Both the position numbers and the translations under genes were made by a program. From assembly GCF_900114915.1 (NCBI RefSeq), contig NZ_FOUS01000022.1:62001-126000 (forward strand): a stretch of 64,000 bases of DNA, in the 5' to 3' direction. This DNA comes from Bradyrhizobium sp. Rc3b. GTDB taxonomy: Bacteria; Pseudomonadota; Alphaproteobacteria; Rhizobiales; Xanthobacteraceae. Of this stretch, positions 51,153 through 61,807 are shown piece after piece. The notes under the pieces were generated by a model. It was not told where the DNA came from. It worked only from the letters and a program-made list of their open reading frames with translations, and searched no databases. The stretch's first letter is position 1, and every line of letters begins with the position of its first letter.

Positions 51153-51597
51153 TCACATCGGTAGAGCGGCGGCGCGCGGGCCGCTGGATGAGAAGGAGCG
51201 GCTTCTTGCAGCATCGCTGGAGCTCGGTGCCAGTGTTCCGAGGCGGCTCGCATGGCGGCCCTTCATGTGAGTCACCTGTTGGGGCAACGAGCTTTGGAAG
51301 CACGCTGAAGCGAGTATATAGCGCCTTCGTAGCGGGAGATTGGGTCGTCTGTGCCGCCGCGAGAAATGTCCGAAGCGCCATTGCGAGCTCGCCATCCTTT
51401 CCATAATCGTGATGGTCGCAAGCGAGGTCTTCCTGACAAACGTCCTGTCGCTGGAATCGGATAATCTCGGCCGCTATCTCCTTGGGGGCATGAATCATTC
51501 TGCGGAATGGCGACGCATGCTGACGATGCGCGTATGAACTCAACGGGTAGGTCCAACGTAACAGCGCCGACATATAGTTCACCAGGCGACGCATCGC
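51153..51597. other. Intergenic stretch without firm gene
   Basis: Minus-strand frames at 51115-51594 and 51272-51601 overlap each other. One contains the protein-like segment MIHAPKEIAAEIIRFQRQDV, but no domain, start signal or neighbour supports it. The segment may be a remnant. Confidence 0.35.
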
Positions 51598-53853
51598 TCA
51601 CAGAGTCTTGAGATACTCGACAAGCGCTCGCCGCTCGGCGTCGGTCAATTCTGGTCCGATGACCCCAGGCGGCAGCTTCGTTAAGTCGGTTTCCTTGCCT
51701 TCAAAGGAATGTCCGCGAGCGCTGTTTCCAAGCAGCGACACATCGAAGTTCGTTAGGCCGGCTGCACAGCTCTCGGTCACCTGTGCTTTCGTAACAAGCC
51801 CGACCTTGACCGGGTCGAACGCACGACTACCGACGCAAAACGACGTCGGCCGTTGGGCTTGCGGCACCAACATGTCTCTCAGTGTCGGAACGGACCCGTT
51901 GTGCAGATAAGGAGCCGTTGCCCAAACACCGTCCAGCGGGCGCGCCCGGTACTGAGGCTCAAGGGCGAGAAGGACATCGTCCTTGCCGTTGCGGCTAGCA
52001 CGCGCCCCGACATAGACTCGCTGGTTTTGACAGTTCTTCCTCGGCCCCCACATTTGCCGCTTGGTTTCTTCAGAAGTGCCGTTCGCAATGAGCCATTGGT
52101 CGATCGTTTTGCCGACCACGTCCATGAGCGCGAGTACAAACAGAGGATCTGCGCCTTTATCCGACAGAAGGCCGCAACCTCCGGCTTTGTTGAGGTCATC
52201 TGCAGGATTTAATCCGAGTGATTCGGGCAGGTGAACGCGCCGCGTCGTCAGGACGTTAGATTGTTGGCGGTCGGTGCCGATCGCCGAGACCGGCACCTGG
52301 ACGACGTTAAAATAATGCCGTCCGCCGATCTCTACCCAATTCTTCTCGTGCTTGGCTGAGCGATCGGGGTTCTCTGCGCGCCAGAATGAGTCTTCCGGCC
52401 ACTTTTTGTCGAAGGCGGCATCGTTCACCGGACCTCGGTGGCATTCAAAGCAGTGAGCACGATAGAGATCGCGGCCTTGTTCAATGAGCTTTTCATCGAT
52501 CGCCCAGGCCGGGTCACCCCGGAATTTGTCCTGCGCGTCCTTCCATCGGGGTGCCACGAGGCCGGTGAATTGTCTGCCTCCTGCATCTTCGGACGAAAGG
52601 GGATCGGTGCCGCGCAGAAGCTCTTCGAATCGCGCGATTTCGGACAGATGTATGGATGAGGCAAAGAGCGGCCGTCCGGACGCGGCCGCGGTCATATTGA
52701 TCTTTGCGCTGACACCGAGCGCTTCGCCTGCATTGCGAACGAGTTCGTTGAGAACAGAGGCGTCATACTGCGCCCAAAGGAAATACGGCGTGTCCCAGAT
52801 CGGCGGAAAGCTCACCGGCGCATCATGGCGCGCAAAGTTGCCCTTGAGGAGTGGGTCGGAGAGTTCGCCGGTCGAGGGATCGAGTAGGTTGCTATAGAAA
52901 ACCTGGTTCCCAATCCGATTCAGCGCATCAAGTCGACCGAACCCTTCATCTAGATCCGCCACTCCTTGTCCAGTCAAAAGTCCGTCGGTCGCTGCCTTTT
53001 GGTTCTTGATCTTCTGAAGTGCTAGCTCAAGATGGCTTCGCAGCTCCTTTCGATCGACGCTTTGCCCTTTGATCTGCTCGAGCTTGCTGGCGAAACGCTC
53101 GAAACGCCATGGAAGGATCAAGGTGTAACCAATCGACAGCCCGATGGCTCTTTCTACCTCGCCCAGATTGACCATCGCCGGCCCGCCGTCGAACCGAATG
53201 CTGACATTCTTGTATTCGAGATGACCCGTATGACAGGCGGCGCAGGTTAGCCCGATCTGATCTTCATACGGGGCCCCAGTCGTCGGATCTACGCCGCCCT
53301 TGAGAACGGCAAAGCCGACCGGCAAACCATTCGGGTTCTCGGGCGCGCTTGGCGCCCAACCGGGGTGGGCTGTCTCCCCATTCGGCGCATCGTCGTGATA
53401 ACCGTAGGCGGGCGCACTACCGGCGAAGTCCTTTGAGCTAGGACTGGGAATGAAGCCGAGACGGCGCAGGTAGTTCTCGTCCGTTAAATTCGTGTAAGAG
53501 AAGGACAGCTCCGGGCGTTCCAGGGCCAAAAACCACTGATAAGGGACAGGGATGGTCGCTGTCCCCTGCGATGTGTGGTGAAACCAGTAACGCTGGCGGG
53601 AGGTCCAATTTTGCGGCAGCCAATAAGCGCTTTCAAGTTTTGATGGCTCAGGCAGGGTCGCAGGCAGTAATTGAGCTACGAGATTGGCATCGTTCTTGAT
53701 TTTAAGGGCTGCGTCGCGAACCTTCTCAGGGGCGAAGTACACCAGGCCCGCCGCCACGATCACGACAACAACTATTGCGAATAATAGGCTGGTGATATGA
53801 GGCCAGCGCATCACCCAGGAATAAAGACGAGAGCCAAAAGAGGGTCTCCCCAT
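51598..53853 (-). CDS. Di-heme c-type cytochrome, RoxA/MauG-like
   Basis: A membrane-anchored di-heme cytochrome of 751 residues. One membrane helix at the N-terminus (about 18-40, ITSLLFAIVVVVIVAAGLVY) is followed by a large periplasmic part. Two heme motifs are present, CAACH (about 204-208) and CFECH (about 468-472). The conserved VWATAPYLHNGSVPTLRDML lies near 650. These features match the cytochrome c peroxidase/RoxA-type family, which includes rubber dioxygenases that cleave polyisoprenoid double bonds. It is the last gene of a three-gene operon with another cytochrome and a patatin-like lipase. Confidence 0.87.
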   Translation of the reverse strand: MGRPSFGSRLYSWVMRWPHITSLLFAIVVVVIVAAGLVYFAPEKVRDAALKIKNDANLVAQLLPATLPEPSKLESAYWLPQNWTSRQRYWFHHTSQGTATIPVPYQWFLALERPELSFSYTNLTDENYLRRLGFIPSPSSKDFAGSAPAYGYHDDAPNGETAHPGWAPSAPENPNGLPVGFAVLKGGVDPTTGAPYEDQIGLTCAACHTGHLEYKNVSIRFDGGPAMVNLGEVERAIGLSIGYTLILPWRFERFASKLEQIKGQSVDRKELRSHLELALQKIKNQKAATDGLLTGQGVADLDEGFGRLDALNRIGNQVFYSNLLDPSTGELSDPLLKGNFARHDAPVSFPPIWDTPYFLWAQYDASVLNELVRNAGEALGVSAKINMTAAASGRPLFASSIHLSEIARFEELLRGTDPLSSEDAGGRQFTGLVAPRWKDAQDKFRGDPAWAIDEKLIEQGRDLYRAHCFECHRGPVNDAAFDKKWPEDSFWRAENPDRSAKHEKNWVEIGGRHYFNVVQVPVSAIGTDRQQSNVLTTRRVHLPESLGLNPADDLNKAGGCGLLSDKGADPLFVLALMDVVGKTIDQWLIANGTSEETKRQMWGPRKNCQNQRVYVGARASRNGKDDVLLALEPQYRARPLDGVWATAPYLHNGSVPTLRDMLVPQAQRPTSFCVGSRAFDPVKVGLVTKAQVTESCAAGLTNFDVSLLGNSARGHSFEGKETDLTKLPPGVIGPELTDAERRALVEYLKTL

Positions 53854-53925
53854 AGCAAGCCTCCATCCATCTTTTTCATGCGTCCAGCCGGACCGGCAGG
53901 CTACCGGAGACGGCGGCGGCGTCTG

Positions 53926-55299
53926 TTACTTGTTCAGCAATTGGTTATTGATGAAGGCGACCACGTCGGACGTCTCGGCTGCCGCGCGCCTGGTTATCGT
54001 CGCTGCGGTCGGGCCGCCGTGTAAAAAGGAGGGGAACCAACCGAAGTTGCGGACATTCCAATCTTCCTTCGGCCAGACGGCGGGGTTCACGCCAAGCGCT
54101 GTGAAATTTGGAATTTTCCTGGCGAGGGGCTGTGCCGTCTCGGTGTGACAGCTCACGCAATCGGTATTGAAGAAGTGGCTCTTCTTCGGATCGGCAATGA
54201 TATTGACGATCTCGATGATCCGGCTGTTGGGTACGGTACCATCGATGAACTCGGAGGTCGAGACACCCTTACGATTACCTTGGGGCAAGGGCGGATTTTG
54301 CAATGCCGCGTGTCGACAGGTGATCGGATTTTGATTGTTCGTGAGCGGTTGTGGCACTACGTGCTTTTCGCCGATAGCGCTGAACATCTGTGCCACGTGC
54401 ATGCCATCAAGCGTCGGGCTGGGGACTGGGATCAGGCCTGCTTGCGGCACCCTTAACATCGATACGAAAATCCAGGGTTCGGGCGGTGCGATGCCCATCA
54501 CGGCCATGGTATTGAGGCGCTGCGGCGAGAGATGCTTCTCAATCAAGGCCTTGAGTGAGTCACGAAACGCCTTCGCCGATGGCCCTACAAGACCCGGATG
54601 CACATTCAGATCACCGGCAGTTGAGACTTTGACATTGCCAAACTGCCCAGCCCCAAGCTGATCGCGCAAGGTCGCGACGTCACGAACGATCGCCTTGAAT
54701 GCTTCGTCATCCGGTTTGAATCGCGGGAACGGTGCACAACCGTCCAGAGGCGGGTCCGGGTCGAGGGTGAAGCTGAAGATGAGGTGGCCTGCAGTGTCAT
54801 GAACCTTCAAGCCGTCCGGCCCATTGGTCACCGGCTGAATGATAAGCCGGATTTGTGGTTGCCGGCCGAACTGGGCGATGATCTCCGGCGACAATCCCGG
54901 CGCGCCCGGGTCGATTCGGATGCCGGCAACAAACCAGGCATCGATCTTTTTCACGGCATCGGGAAACTGAATGTGCCGTGCACCCGACTCCGGCACGCCC
55001 GGATGCTCCGGATTTTCGGCGTTGGCGATAAGTTGCGCGAAATCCGCATCGGATAACAGCCTCTGCGGCGATCCGGAAGGACCCGCAAGATCGGACACGG
55101 CGATCAGGTTGGCGAGGTCGGCCGCCGACTTCGGCGGAGGAAAGAGAATGGACACATCATTGGGCGCAAGCGGCCTCGACGCCGCTTGCGCAGGAGCCGT
55201 TCCCACCCCCGAAGCTGTGGCGAAAATCACCCCCGCGGCTAACAAGCTTGCAAGCCGTCGCGGAAACAGAGATCCGTTCATTTGGCCCCTCGCGATCAT
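53926..55299 (-). CDS. Secreted mono-heme cytochrome-like protein
   Basis: A secreted protein of 457 residues with one heme motif, CVSCHTET (about 380-384). ATG 55299 is chosen since GGGGG precedes it; an ATG six codons later also fits the signal peptide. The signal is PRRLASLLAAGVIFATASGV ending APAQAA. The mature region has beta-rich stretches (IRLIIQPVTNGPDGLKVHDT) and VSMLRVPQAGLIPVPSPTLD. I recognise no family beyond the heme site. It lies 73 bases before the di-heme cytochrome gene and 105 bases after the lipase gene, so it probably passes electrons to or from the di-heme protein. Confidence 0.72.
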   Translation of the reverse strand: MIARGQMNGSLFPRRLASLLAAGVIFATASGVGTAPAQAASRPLAPNDVSILFPPPKSAADLANLIAVSDLAGPSGSPQRLLSDADFAQLIANAENPEHPGVPESGARHIQFPDAVKKIDAWFVAGIRIDPGAPGLSPEIIAQFGRQPQIRLIIQPVTNGPDGLKVHDTAGHLIFSFTLDPDPPLDGCAPFPRFKPDDEAFKAIVRDVATLRDQLGAGQFGNVKVSTAGDLNVHPGLVGPSAKAFRDSLKALIEKHLSPQRLNTMAVMGIAPPEPWIFVSMLRVPQAGLIPVPSPTLDGMHVAQMFSAIGEKHVVPQPLTNNQNPITCRHAALQNPPLPQGNRKGVSTSEFIDGTVPNSRIIEIVNIIADPKKSHFFNTDCVSCHTETAQPLARKIPNFTALGVNPAVWPKEDWNVRNFGWFPSFLHGGPTAATITRRAAAETSDVVAFINNQLLNK

Positions 55300-55404
55300 T
55301 GGAAAATCCCCCTCTAAGAGCAAAATGTCAAACATCAGCTGTCGAACAATCTCGCCGCTACGCGCCTCGCCAAGGCAATGCGGGCGGCGACCGGATCAAA
55401 CGGT

Positions 55405-58400
55405 TCATTCCTCACCGCAGAACTGGCTCTGCAAAGTCTTGAGTTTCGTCGGATGCAACGCCTCACCGATACAGCCGAGGAACATCTCACTGCGTGCATT
55501 GACCCGCGCGTGGTCGGCTGGATGCGCCATATCCGTTTGCAACGCGCGCACGGTTGTCCAATCGTTCGCACGATCCTTGAGCAGTTCGAAGAGCGTTCGG
55601 CGGTTGTCCGGCGGAGATAACCGGTCGTCCTTATACCGGTGCAATCGGAAGTGAGCGAAAGTAACCTTAGCCGAGATCTTTGCATCCCATAGCGCGTCGG
55701 GTAGCGTTAGCAGATCAAGTCCTTGCAGCTGGCGCAGCTGCTGCATTTGATCCTGCGCTTCCTGATACTGCTCACGGCCGACCAATTGATACATTCCTCG
55801 CGGGCGAAACAGCCACCCGTCGTCCGTTCCCGGCTGGTTGCCAAAGTCGTTGTCGTCATAAGCCAGCACGAAATTGGCTAGTTCCTTGGGATGATTAAGC
55901 AAAGAGTTCACGTCGACCGCGGGCTTGTTTGCGGCCAGAAGCCTTGAGTTATTCTTGTCAATGCGATCGCGCCATTTCTGCGGGAGTTCGGAAACCGCGC
56001 TATAAGAGAAGTTCTCGCTGCCGCGAGTAAAATCGGCGCTATCGTAAGAGACGGATCCCAGAATATAGGCCAGGATACGGGGATCAGTTTCCTCGACGCG
56101 ATCCCACTCCTGCAACAAGGCTTTGACCTGCTCGGCCTGATAGTAGGCCATATAGCTCTTGCGATATGGCGCAACGGGTGGAGGGGCCGGCGAATGATCC
56201 TTGCGCGGTTCACTCAGCTGGTGCTCGTAGGCGGCGACTTTTTCTTGATATTCCTCATAACCGCGCTGTTGCAACCAATTGCTCTCATAACAAGCAAGTA
56301 ATGGCTGCGGCTTGATCTTTGGAGATGGTTGATATTCCTTCGCGAGCTCGTCGGCGTAGGCAGCCCGAGCAAGTTTGGCATCCTTCAGCGTTTCAAATGC
56401 GGTCGCGACCGATCCATTCAGAAGATGGAACAACTTCAGCTGCAGGCAATCTGCATTGCTCTGCCTTTCGCGGGACTGATCGAAGTCGTCCTTCGGCACG
56501 CAATCCCAAAAGCGGCCGCTGCTTAAAGAGATGATATCCTCGGTCTTCTGGGACAGTGTCCAGCCGAGTGGAAGGCTATAAAACAAGCCTGTTATGTCCG
56601 TCCGCCCGAACGTTGGAAAGCGCTGAACACTAGGCGTCACTTCAGCGTCGGGCCGACGGTCGATGCTGGTTGCATGATTGAGGGCGACATAGGTACGCGA
56701 GCTTCTCGTGCTCAGAAGCGCGCGTACCGGCTCCATGAGCTCACCGAACATGAATGAACCATGATCACCGAACTGCCCGCTGACGAGGGACAGCAGGTAA
56801 ATCCTGAATTTCGGAGCATCGGACGTGCCCTTGATGGCGTTAAGCTTCTCAATCAGGTCGAGGGCGGTCTCAATCCCAGAGTTCTCCACATATCCGCCGT
56901 CTACCAGGCGCGCCTGCGGATGAGACGTTATGCAGTCATTTTTGACTGAGACGGTCGCGGCCGGCGTCACCCACGGAAAACGAGCGCTCGTGAAAGCGGC
57001 CGTGCTGAGCGGAATACGCAGCGAGTGGCTCTTGACCGTTTGGTCGGTCCCAGTGCCGGCACGTTCAACCGATGCAAGAACACACAGGTCCGTGTCTTTG
57101 GGGTGCAGCGGATCGAAATCAAAGGGAGAGATGACGGCCCGTTTGCCGCTGCCGGCATCCGTCGTGTTGAACAACAGGGCCGGCGTGTTGTTGTCGGGCG
57201 CCCAATGGGACTGGAAGTCAGCCCTTAGCAGATTGGATTGAGTGCCGCTGCCCTTGTTGCTGCCGAGGGCTCTGTCACCGGCGTTCTCCAACGTGTATTC
57301 GAGGAAGCGCGCGCGATCGAAGGCCGGGATCGCGAAGGGTGAAAACATTTGAGTGAAGTCTGTAAACAGGAATCCGGCAACCAAAGGCGATAAAAAATCG
57401 GTTGCCAGGACACTTGCAACGCGCTGCTCGACCGGCCCAGGAGCATCAAGATCTTGGACCCGTCCAACCCTTGCCAGGAAATCCGCGATTTTGGGGCATG
57501 TCTTTGCCTCGACAACATTCGTATCAAGGGACGCATTTTCGGCGTGGAGCGCAGCGGCGAAAAGTGCCGAACCGACGCTGCCCCCGGACACACCGCTTAT
57601 TGCAAACAGATGTTGGCGAAATGCCGGGCAGAGATCCTGCATCCGCGCAAGAAACCGCGCCGCATTATTGGCGGCATAGATCCCTCCGCCTTGAGCCGCC
57701 ACGATGAAGACGGGATATTCGCCGAGCCTCTTGGCCTGTTCCACCCGCGATTCTTGTAAAAGCCATTCGCGGAATGCCGCGGCTGCGGACATGCGCGGTA
57801 TTTCCGGCGGGCTCTTTGCTTCAGAGACGGTACGCAGTTCGTGATCGTCACCTGCCAAAAAGGAGGCAAGCAGAAATAAGCCGCCAAAGACAACTGGAAT
57901 AAACGGAAACGCTAATCTGATCGTCAAGAGAGAAAAATGGACCGTAAGACCCACGACGCAAACCGCAAAGAGAGCGATCACGCCGAACGATCCGAGAAAT
58001 TGTGCGAGTCTATCCGGCAGCAGGAGGAATGCTGCTGTCAACAGCACGATGACGCCGATCGAGAGCGCCAGAAACCTGTAACGGATGAAGTAAGCGTTGT
58101 TGGCGCGGCTCGCCAGATCAATCGAGCGATCTCTTGATCCTATTCGCCAAGTAAATATCACGAAACATACGAGCATGATCACCATCGCGATTGCGAGGAT
58201 GAGCAGCATGTTCCGCTCAAAGGCGAGCGCCTGGTCTTGAATGCGGAAGATACTTCCGACTTCCTCGACCTCGCCAATCTTTCGCGCCGGCCGCGAGGCG
58301 AATTGGCCTGCTGTGGCGGCGATGATTGGCAGCGTTCCAAGCAGCACGGGAGCAAGTCTTATGTAGAAAGCCAAGCGCCCCGAAGGTTTGGGAATTTGCG

Positions 58401-58626
58401 GCAGGGATGCAGTCGTGAGCTGAAACGCGCTTGCCCAAATCGTAATGGCAATCACGCCCAAGGCAGCGAACTCCTTGAACGTCACCCAACCAAGGTCGTC
58501 TGCTGCTATTCGGTAGAGCTCCTGAATCTGATCTGGCAGGTAGAGCAATACTGAGATAGCGACCGACAGAACAATTATCCATCGAAGGTTTCGCAATAGG
58601 GTAAATAGCTGCTCGCGAACAGTCAT
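55405..58626 (-). CDS. Patatin-like phospholipase with N-terminal membrane domain
   Basis: A protein of 1073 residues. The first 270 residues contain about seven membrane segments. The patatin domain follows: oxyanion hole VAAQGGGIYAANNAARFL (about 314-331), nucleophile elbow ISGVSGGSVGSALF (Ser near 345) and catalytic aspartate in LVDGGYVENSG (about 572-582). The remaining 490 residues are hydrophilic. It starts from an ATG at 58626. The Ser-Asp dyad is intact, so lipid acyl hydrolysis at the inner membrane is likely. As first gene of an operon with two c-type cytochromes, it may release acyl chains that those proteins oxidise; this is an inference. Confidence 0.85.
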   Translation of the reverse strand: MTVREQLFTLLRNLRWIIVLSVAISVLLYLPDQIQELYRIAADDLGWVTFKEFAALGVIAITIWASAFQLTTASLPQIPKPSGRLAFYIRLAPVLLGTLPIIAATAGQFASRPARKIGEVEEVGSIFRIQDQALAFERNMLLILAIAMVIMLVCFVIFTWRIGSRDRSIDLASRANNAYFIRYRFLALSIGVIVLLTAAFLLLPDRLAQFLGSFGVIALFAVCVVGLTVHFSLLTIRLAFPFIPVVFGGLFLLASFLAGDDHELRTVSEAKSPPEIPRMSAAAAFREWLLQESRVEQAKRLGEYPVFIVAAQGGGIYAANNAARFLARMQDLCPAFRQHLFAISGVSGGSVGSALFAAALHAENASLDTNVVEAKTCPKIADFLARVGRVQDLDAPGPVEQRVASVLATDFLSPLVAGFLFTDFTQMFSPFAIPAFDRARFLEYTLENAGDRALGSNKGSGTQSNLLRADFQSHWAPDNNTPALLFNTTDAGSGKRAVISPFDFDPLHPKDTDLCVLASVERAGTGTDQTVKSHSLRIPLSTAAFTSARFPWVTPAATVSVKNDCITSHPQARLVDGGYVENSGIETALDLIEKLNAIKGTSDAPKFRIYLLSLVSGQFGDHGSFMFGELMEPVRALLSTRSSRTYVALNHATSIDRRPDAEVTPSVQRFPTFGRTDITGLFYSLPLGWTLSQKTEDIISLSSGRFWDCVPKDDFDQSRERQSNADCLQLKLFHLLNGSVATAFETLKDAKLARAAYADELAKEYQPSPKIKPQPLLACYESNWLQQRGYEEYQEKVAAYEHQLSEPRKDHSPAPPPVAPYRKSYMAYYQAEQVKALLQEWDRVEETDPRILAYILGSVSYDSADFTRGSENFSYSAVSELPQKWRDRIDKNNSRLLAANKPAVDVNSLLNHPKELANFVLAYDDNDFGNQPGTDDGWLFRPRGMYQLVGREQYQEAQDQMQQLRQLQGLDLLTLPDALWDAKISAKVTFAHFRLHRYKDDRLSPPDNRRTLFELLKDRANDWTTVRALQTDMAHPADHARVNARSEMFLGCIGEALHPTKLKTLQSQFCGEE

Positions 58627-59432
58627 CGCTCCCTCACAGATTTATGCAGATCGCTGGCAAGCCACCTGAAAAGGCCTGGTACTAGGCATTCGCGCCAGCT
58701 CACATTGAAGGCATTGAGGCCCAAGCATGCGGGCCACTTGAAGCAGATTGAATTACGGACACGCTCTTAGGTAGCGCGTTAATATTGTGCACGTCCCTAC
58801 AGGAGTGGTCCGGTTTTGTCGATATGTTCTACGGTGGATCGCAGAGTTTTCCTCCGAATGGCCTGCTTCTTTGCATCGGTCGCGCAAATCGTTTGAAGAC
58901 GTATGCCTCCCCTTGAGTGCCTGGCAAAGCCTGATCGCGACGGCCGCCTGTCGGAAGAATACGCGCCGGCCAGGCATAGGGTGCGACATGGCCCGCGACG
59001 AAGCTGCGTTTGGGTGGTCTTCGGAGTGAAGTCTTGCGGCTTGAAAACAAGGCCCGGCGCTCTTGTCCTGCGTGTCTCGGGGCAGAAACGCAAAAAACCG
59101 GCGCTGTCGCTGCTCTAGTCTGTGGAGCTACGAAGTTTGAGAGTCTGGTGTTGCGCGTTGGGGCAACGGTATCGCCGAGTATGACAACCAGTCCAGGAGC
59201 GATGCTCACGGGGAGCGAGAGCGGGGTGCTGCGACTCGCCGTCAGCCTCACTACTCAAGCCTTTCTCGCAGATGTGACGATTGAGTCACGAGCGGAGAAT
59301 TTGTAGCGCGCATAAGTTGGCCGGCGACTTTAAACCCTGCATCTTACCATTTCCGCCGGCGGTCCGGCGGGAATGGCATTCGTTGCTTGTTCTGATTCAT
59401 ACTTTGTTTCAACAAATTGTTTGAGTGTAGTC
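58627..59432. other. Intergenic stretch without recognised gene
   Basis: Overlapping frames up to 140 codons on both strands have no supporting signals. No repeat, hairpin or promoter-like pattern stands out. It separates the lipase operon from a divergent lipoprotein gene and probably contains both promoters. Confidence 0.4.
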
Positions 59433-60467
59433 ATGCTGCATAGGCGGTCTGAGCACCCGGACATTCGCACGAAGTTCATCGGCCACGCAGGGCATGAAAC
59501 GCGATGGCGGTCTGCTTTGGCCTGCATCACAACGGTCTTTCTTGCGGGCTGTTCGCTCCATCCCGTCCAACAGGATGTTACCGGGGTGCGCACGGCCGAG
59601 CTTGTGCAATACATTCGTTGCGAAAGCCGGCTGGCAATCCAAGATAAGGCCATCGCACTCTTCCGGAAGGAGGATGAAGCCAACCCTTTGATTGGTGAGC
59701 TCAGCGCTCTCCGCGGAAGACAGTGACCTTCGAACCTCAGGACTCGTCTAAACGGGATCGAGCAGGTCATCTACGATCGATACATCCGAACTGGCATAGC
59801 TTATGATTTTTCCTTCGACATTACTGAGGACAACGGCGCCTCCGGCGTCGTCGATCCGGTCAAGTTGTTCACCAGTGGGGCCGCAGGACTTGGCTTGTCG
59901 GCAAGCGGCGATTTCAGGCGCGAGAACCTCAGGCATTTCGTTGTCAGCGAGACAGCCGAAGATCTCTTGGAGAATGGCCAGCTGGAGTGTGGACCGAGCT
60001 ACGACTACAAATCGTCCAACTACACTTACCCGATCGCAGGAAAGATCGGCATCGACGAGCTGGTTTCGACGTTCTTTGAGGTCAATGAGATCAAGAATTT
60101 ATCGCCTGACAAAACGAGCGCGACGGTTTTTGCAGATACATTGACATTCACCACGACCATTACAGGATCAGCCTCTCCGCACGTTATCGTGGCACCGTCG
60201 GGAAGCCGGTGGGGATTGGCTAGCGCAGCAAGCCTCGGCGTCTCCGGATCGAGGGTGGACAGGCACGCGCTGATCATTGGTCTGTCGCTCGACACGACGA
60301 AACGAACGCCTCCACGGCAGACAGCTGCGGCTGCGATCGTGGCTCCTGGATTGGTGGCGAGGTCCGCCCTTCAAAGATCCAATGTGCGATCAGCGAACGA
60401 GCAGAGTGCGCTTGATGCTGTTGCTCAAGCGCGTCTGGACGCTTATCTGGATCGGTCGTTTCGCTAA
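59433..60467 (+). pseudogene. Lipoprotein gene interrupted by an in-frame TGA
   Basis: The frame from ATG 59433 encodes a long N-region and the lipobox FLAGC (Cys near 40), then EANPLIGELSALRGRQ and a TGA at 59724-59726. The same frame stays open afterwards for 247 codons and is plainly protein-like (VIYDRYIRTGIAYDFSFDIT, GIDELVSTFFEVNEIKN). Thus a single stop codon separates two parts of one predicted lipoprotein of about 344 residues. It may be a point mutation or sequencing error. An internal restart near 59865 would lack the lipobox. The function is unknown. Confidence 0.65.
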
Positions 60468-60872
60468 ACCAAGAGCGGTTGCTCTGCGAGACGGCGTCAT
60501 CGCATGCAGTCGGCGCCTTGACCGGCCCCAAGCGATCGAGTTTGGATCCAGCTACCTACCTGAAGCGTGCTGCGCTGCAGAAGCTCGAAGCCCGCCTGAA
60601 AACAGTGGCGGGTTAATTAGCTAAAGTGGTACATCTGCGCGATTAGCCGCGCTCGTGAAAAAGAATTGTGGGAGGGCTAACCCACTGCCGAGAGAGTATC
60701 AGGAGCTTCGCCGAGTCGGTTCCTTCCGGTACGCTTTGGTGCTCCATCACAGCACAAACAGCCCAAGGACAGCACGGAGGAAGCGTCGGCCCGGCGCTTA
60801 TCGAATTCTACGGCCCAGCCCCTTGGGCCTTAAAAGCGGCTATAGCGGATCAACTCCACCGCCGAGCTGCCG
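60468..60872. other. Intergenic stretch without recognised gene
   Basis: Short overlapping frames only, without ribosome-binding sites or recognisable protein patterns. Confidence 0.4.
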
Positions 60873-61169
60873 TCACTGTTGACCCGGCTTCTTGGCCGGC
60901 GGGCCGCTCTTGTTCCCAGGCAGACCCTTGATGTTGGATGTGTCCTGCTGCTGCACCGTGGGATTCTGCTGATTGAGTGTCGAGCTGGAGCCGATAGTCT
61001 CTCCTGGCTTTGCCGCCGGACCATTCTTGTTGCCGGGCTGGCCGGCGATGCCCGCGCCCGAGTTCTGCGCGCTGGGCGCGGACGAGACATCCGGCTTAGT
61101 CGTCTGCGCATATGCGGCCGGAGCCGATATTGCTAAAGCAAACACGAGAACGCTCGCGATGGACCTCAT
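60873..61169 (-). CDS. Small secreted protein with GNK-Pro-Gly repeats
   Basis: Encodes 98 residues starting at the ATG at 61169, with GGAGG six bases upstream; a longer frame to 61373 is not supported. The signal peptide MRSIASVLVFALAISAPAAYAQ is cut after AYA or AQ (first 20 residues MRSIASVLVFALAISAPAAY). The mature peptide is low-complexity and has two related units, GQPGNKNGPAAKPG and GLPGNKSGPPAKKPG, separated by a Ser/Gln-rich stretch. Similar secreted peptides are common in Bradyrhizobium; the function is unknown. Confidence 0.72.
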   Translation of the reverse strand: MRSIASVLVFALAISAPAAYAQTTKPDVSSAPSAQNSGAGIAGQPGNKNGPAAKPGETIGSSSTLNQQNPTVQQQDTSNIKGLPGNKSGPPAKKPGQQ

Positions 61170-61638
61170 TTTGAGTCCTCCACTATGAGTCTCGGAATCG
61201 CGGATCGCGATTACCTCGGAGCCCGAACGTGGGGGTGCGTCGTGCGTTCCTAGCTGCCGCGGTCGTGAGGTCGCTCGACCTTGATCTGAGAGCCCCTCAG
61301 GCGGACTTCCGCCACGCTCCCAAGGCAGGCTTCCTCCCTGCCGCCTCCAGGGCTCCATTTCCATGCCGACCAACAGTGCCTGTTGCCGGCCCGATCATCA
61401 GATCAGCTTCGGCGGTAACGCGGCGAGCCCATTTATGTACTGTGAGTCCAATTAATTCCTTGCTGAGCCCGCCACGATGGGGAAGGATGTGCATCGCGCC
61501 TGTTCTCAGGCTGCGTCGAACGGCTTCAGCATCAGAGCCGGCCCCGGAGCTGCCCGAGGCCCTTTGTCTTCATAAGCGCATGGCATGATCATTGCTGAGC
61601 TAGGCCAACTGGGATTTCAGCGCTCAGTTCGAGAATAA

Positions 61639-61676
61639 AACGCTGCCGGGACGCTTATTTCGAGCCCGGCAGCGTT
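61639..61676. terminator. Strong hairpin in the gap 61170-61807
   Basis: AACGCTGCCGGG (61639-61650) pairs exactly with CCCGGCAGCGTT (61665-61676) over a 14-base loop. The 12-bp G+C-rich stem is followed by TTCTACTT, a weak T-tract. It could end a transcript from either side. The rest of the gap has no gene I can support. Confidence 0.5.
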
Positions 61677-61807
61677 CTACTTCGGGACGAGCGGGACATT
61701 TGCGAGCTAAATGCGGCCTCAGCGGGCGGCAGCAAAGGCTGTTGGGACGCAGCGGCCCTACTGGATTCCCACTTGGGCGCCTCAACACCTATTCAGGACT
61801 GAGCACG

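Noticed and set aside
51115..51601. Minus-strand frames of 159 and 109 codons
   Set aside because: One has a protein-like segment, but two frames compete and no domain, start signal or operon context supports either.
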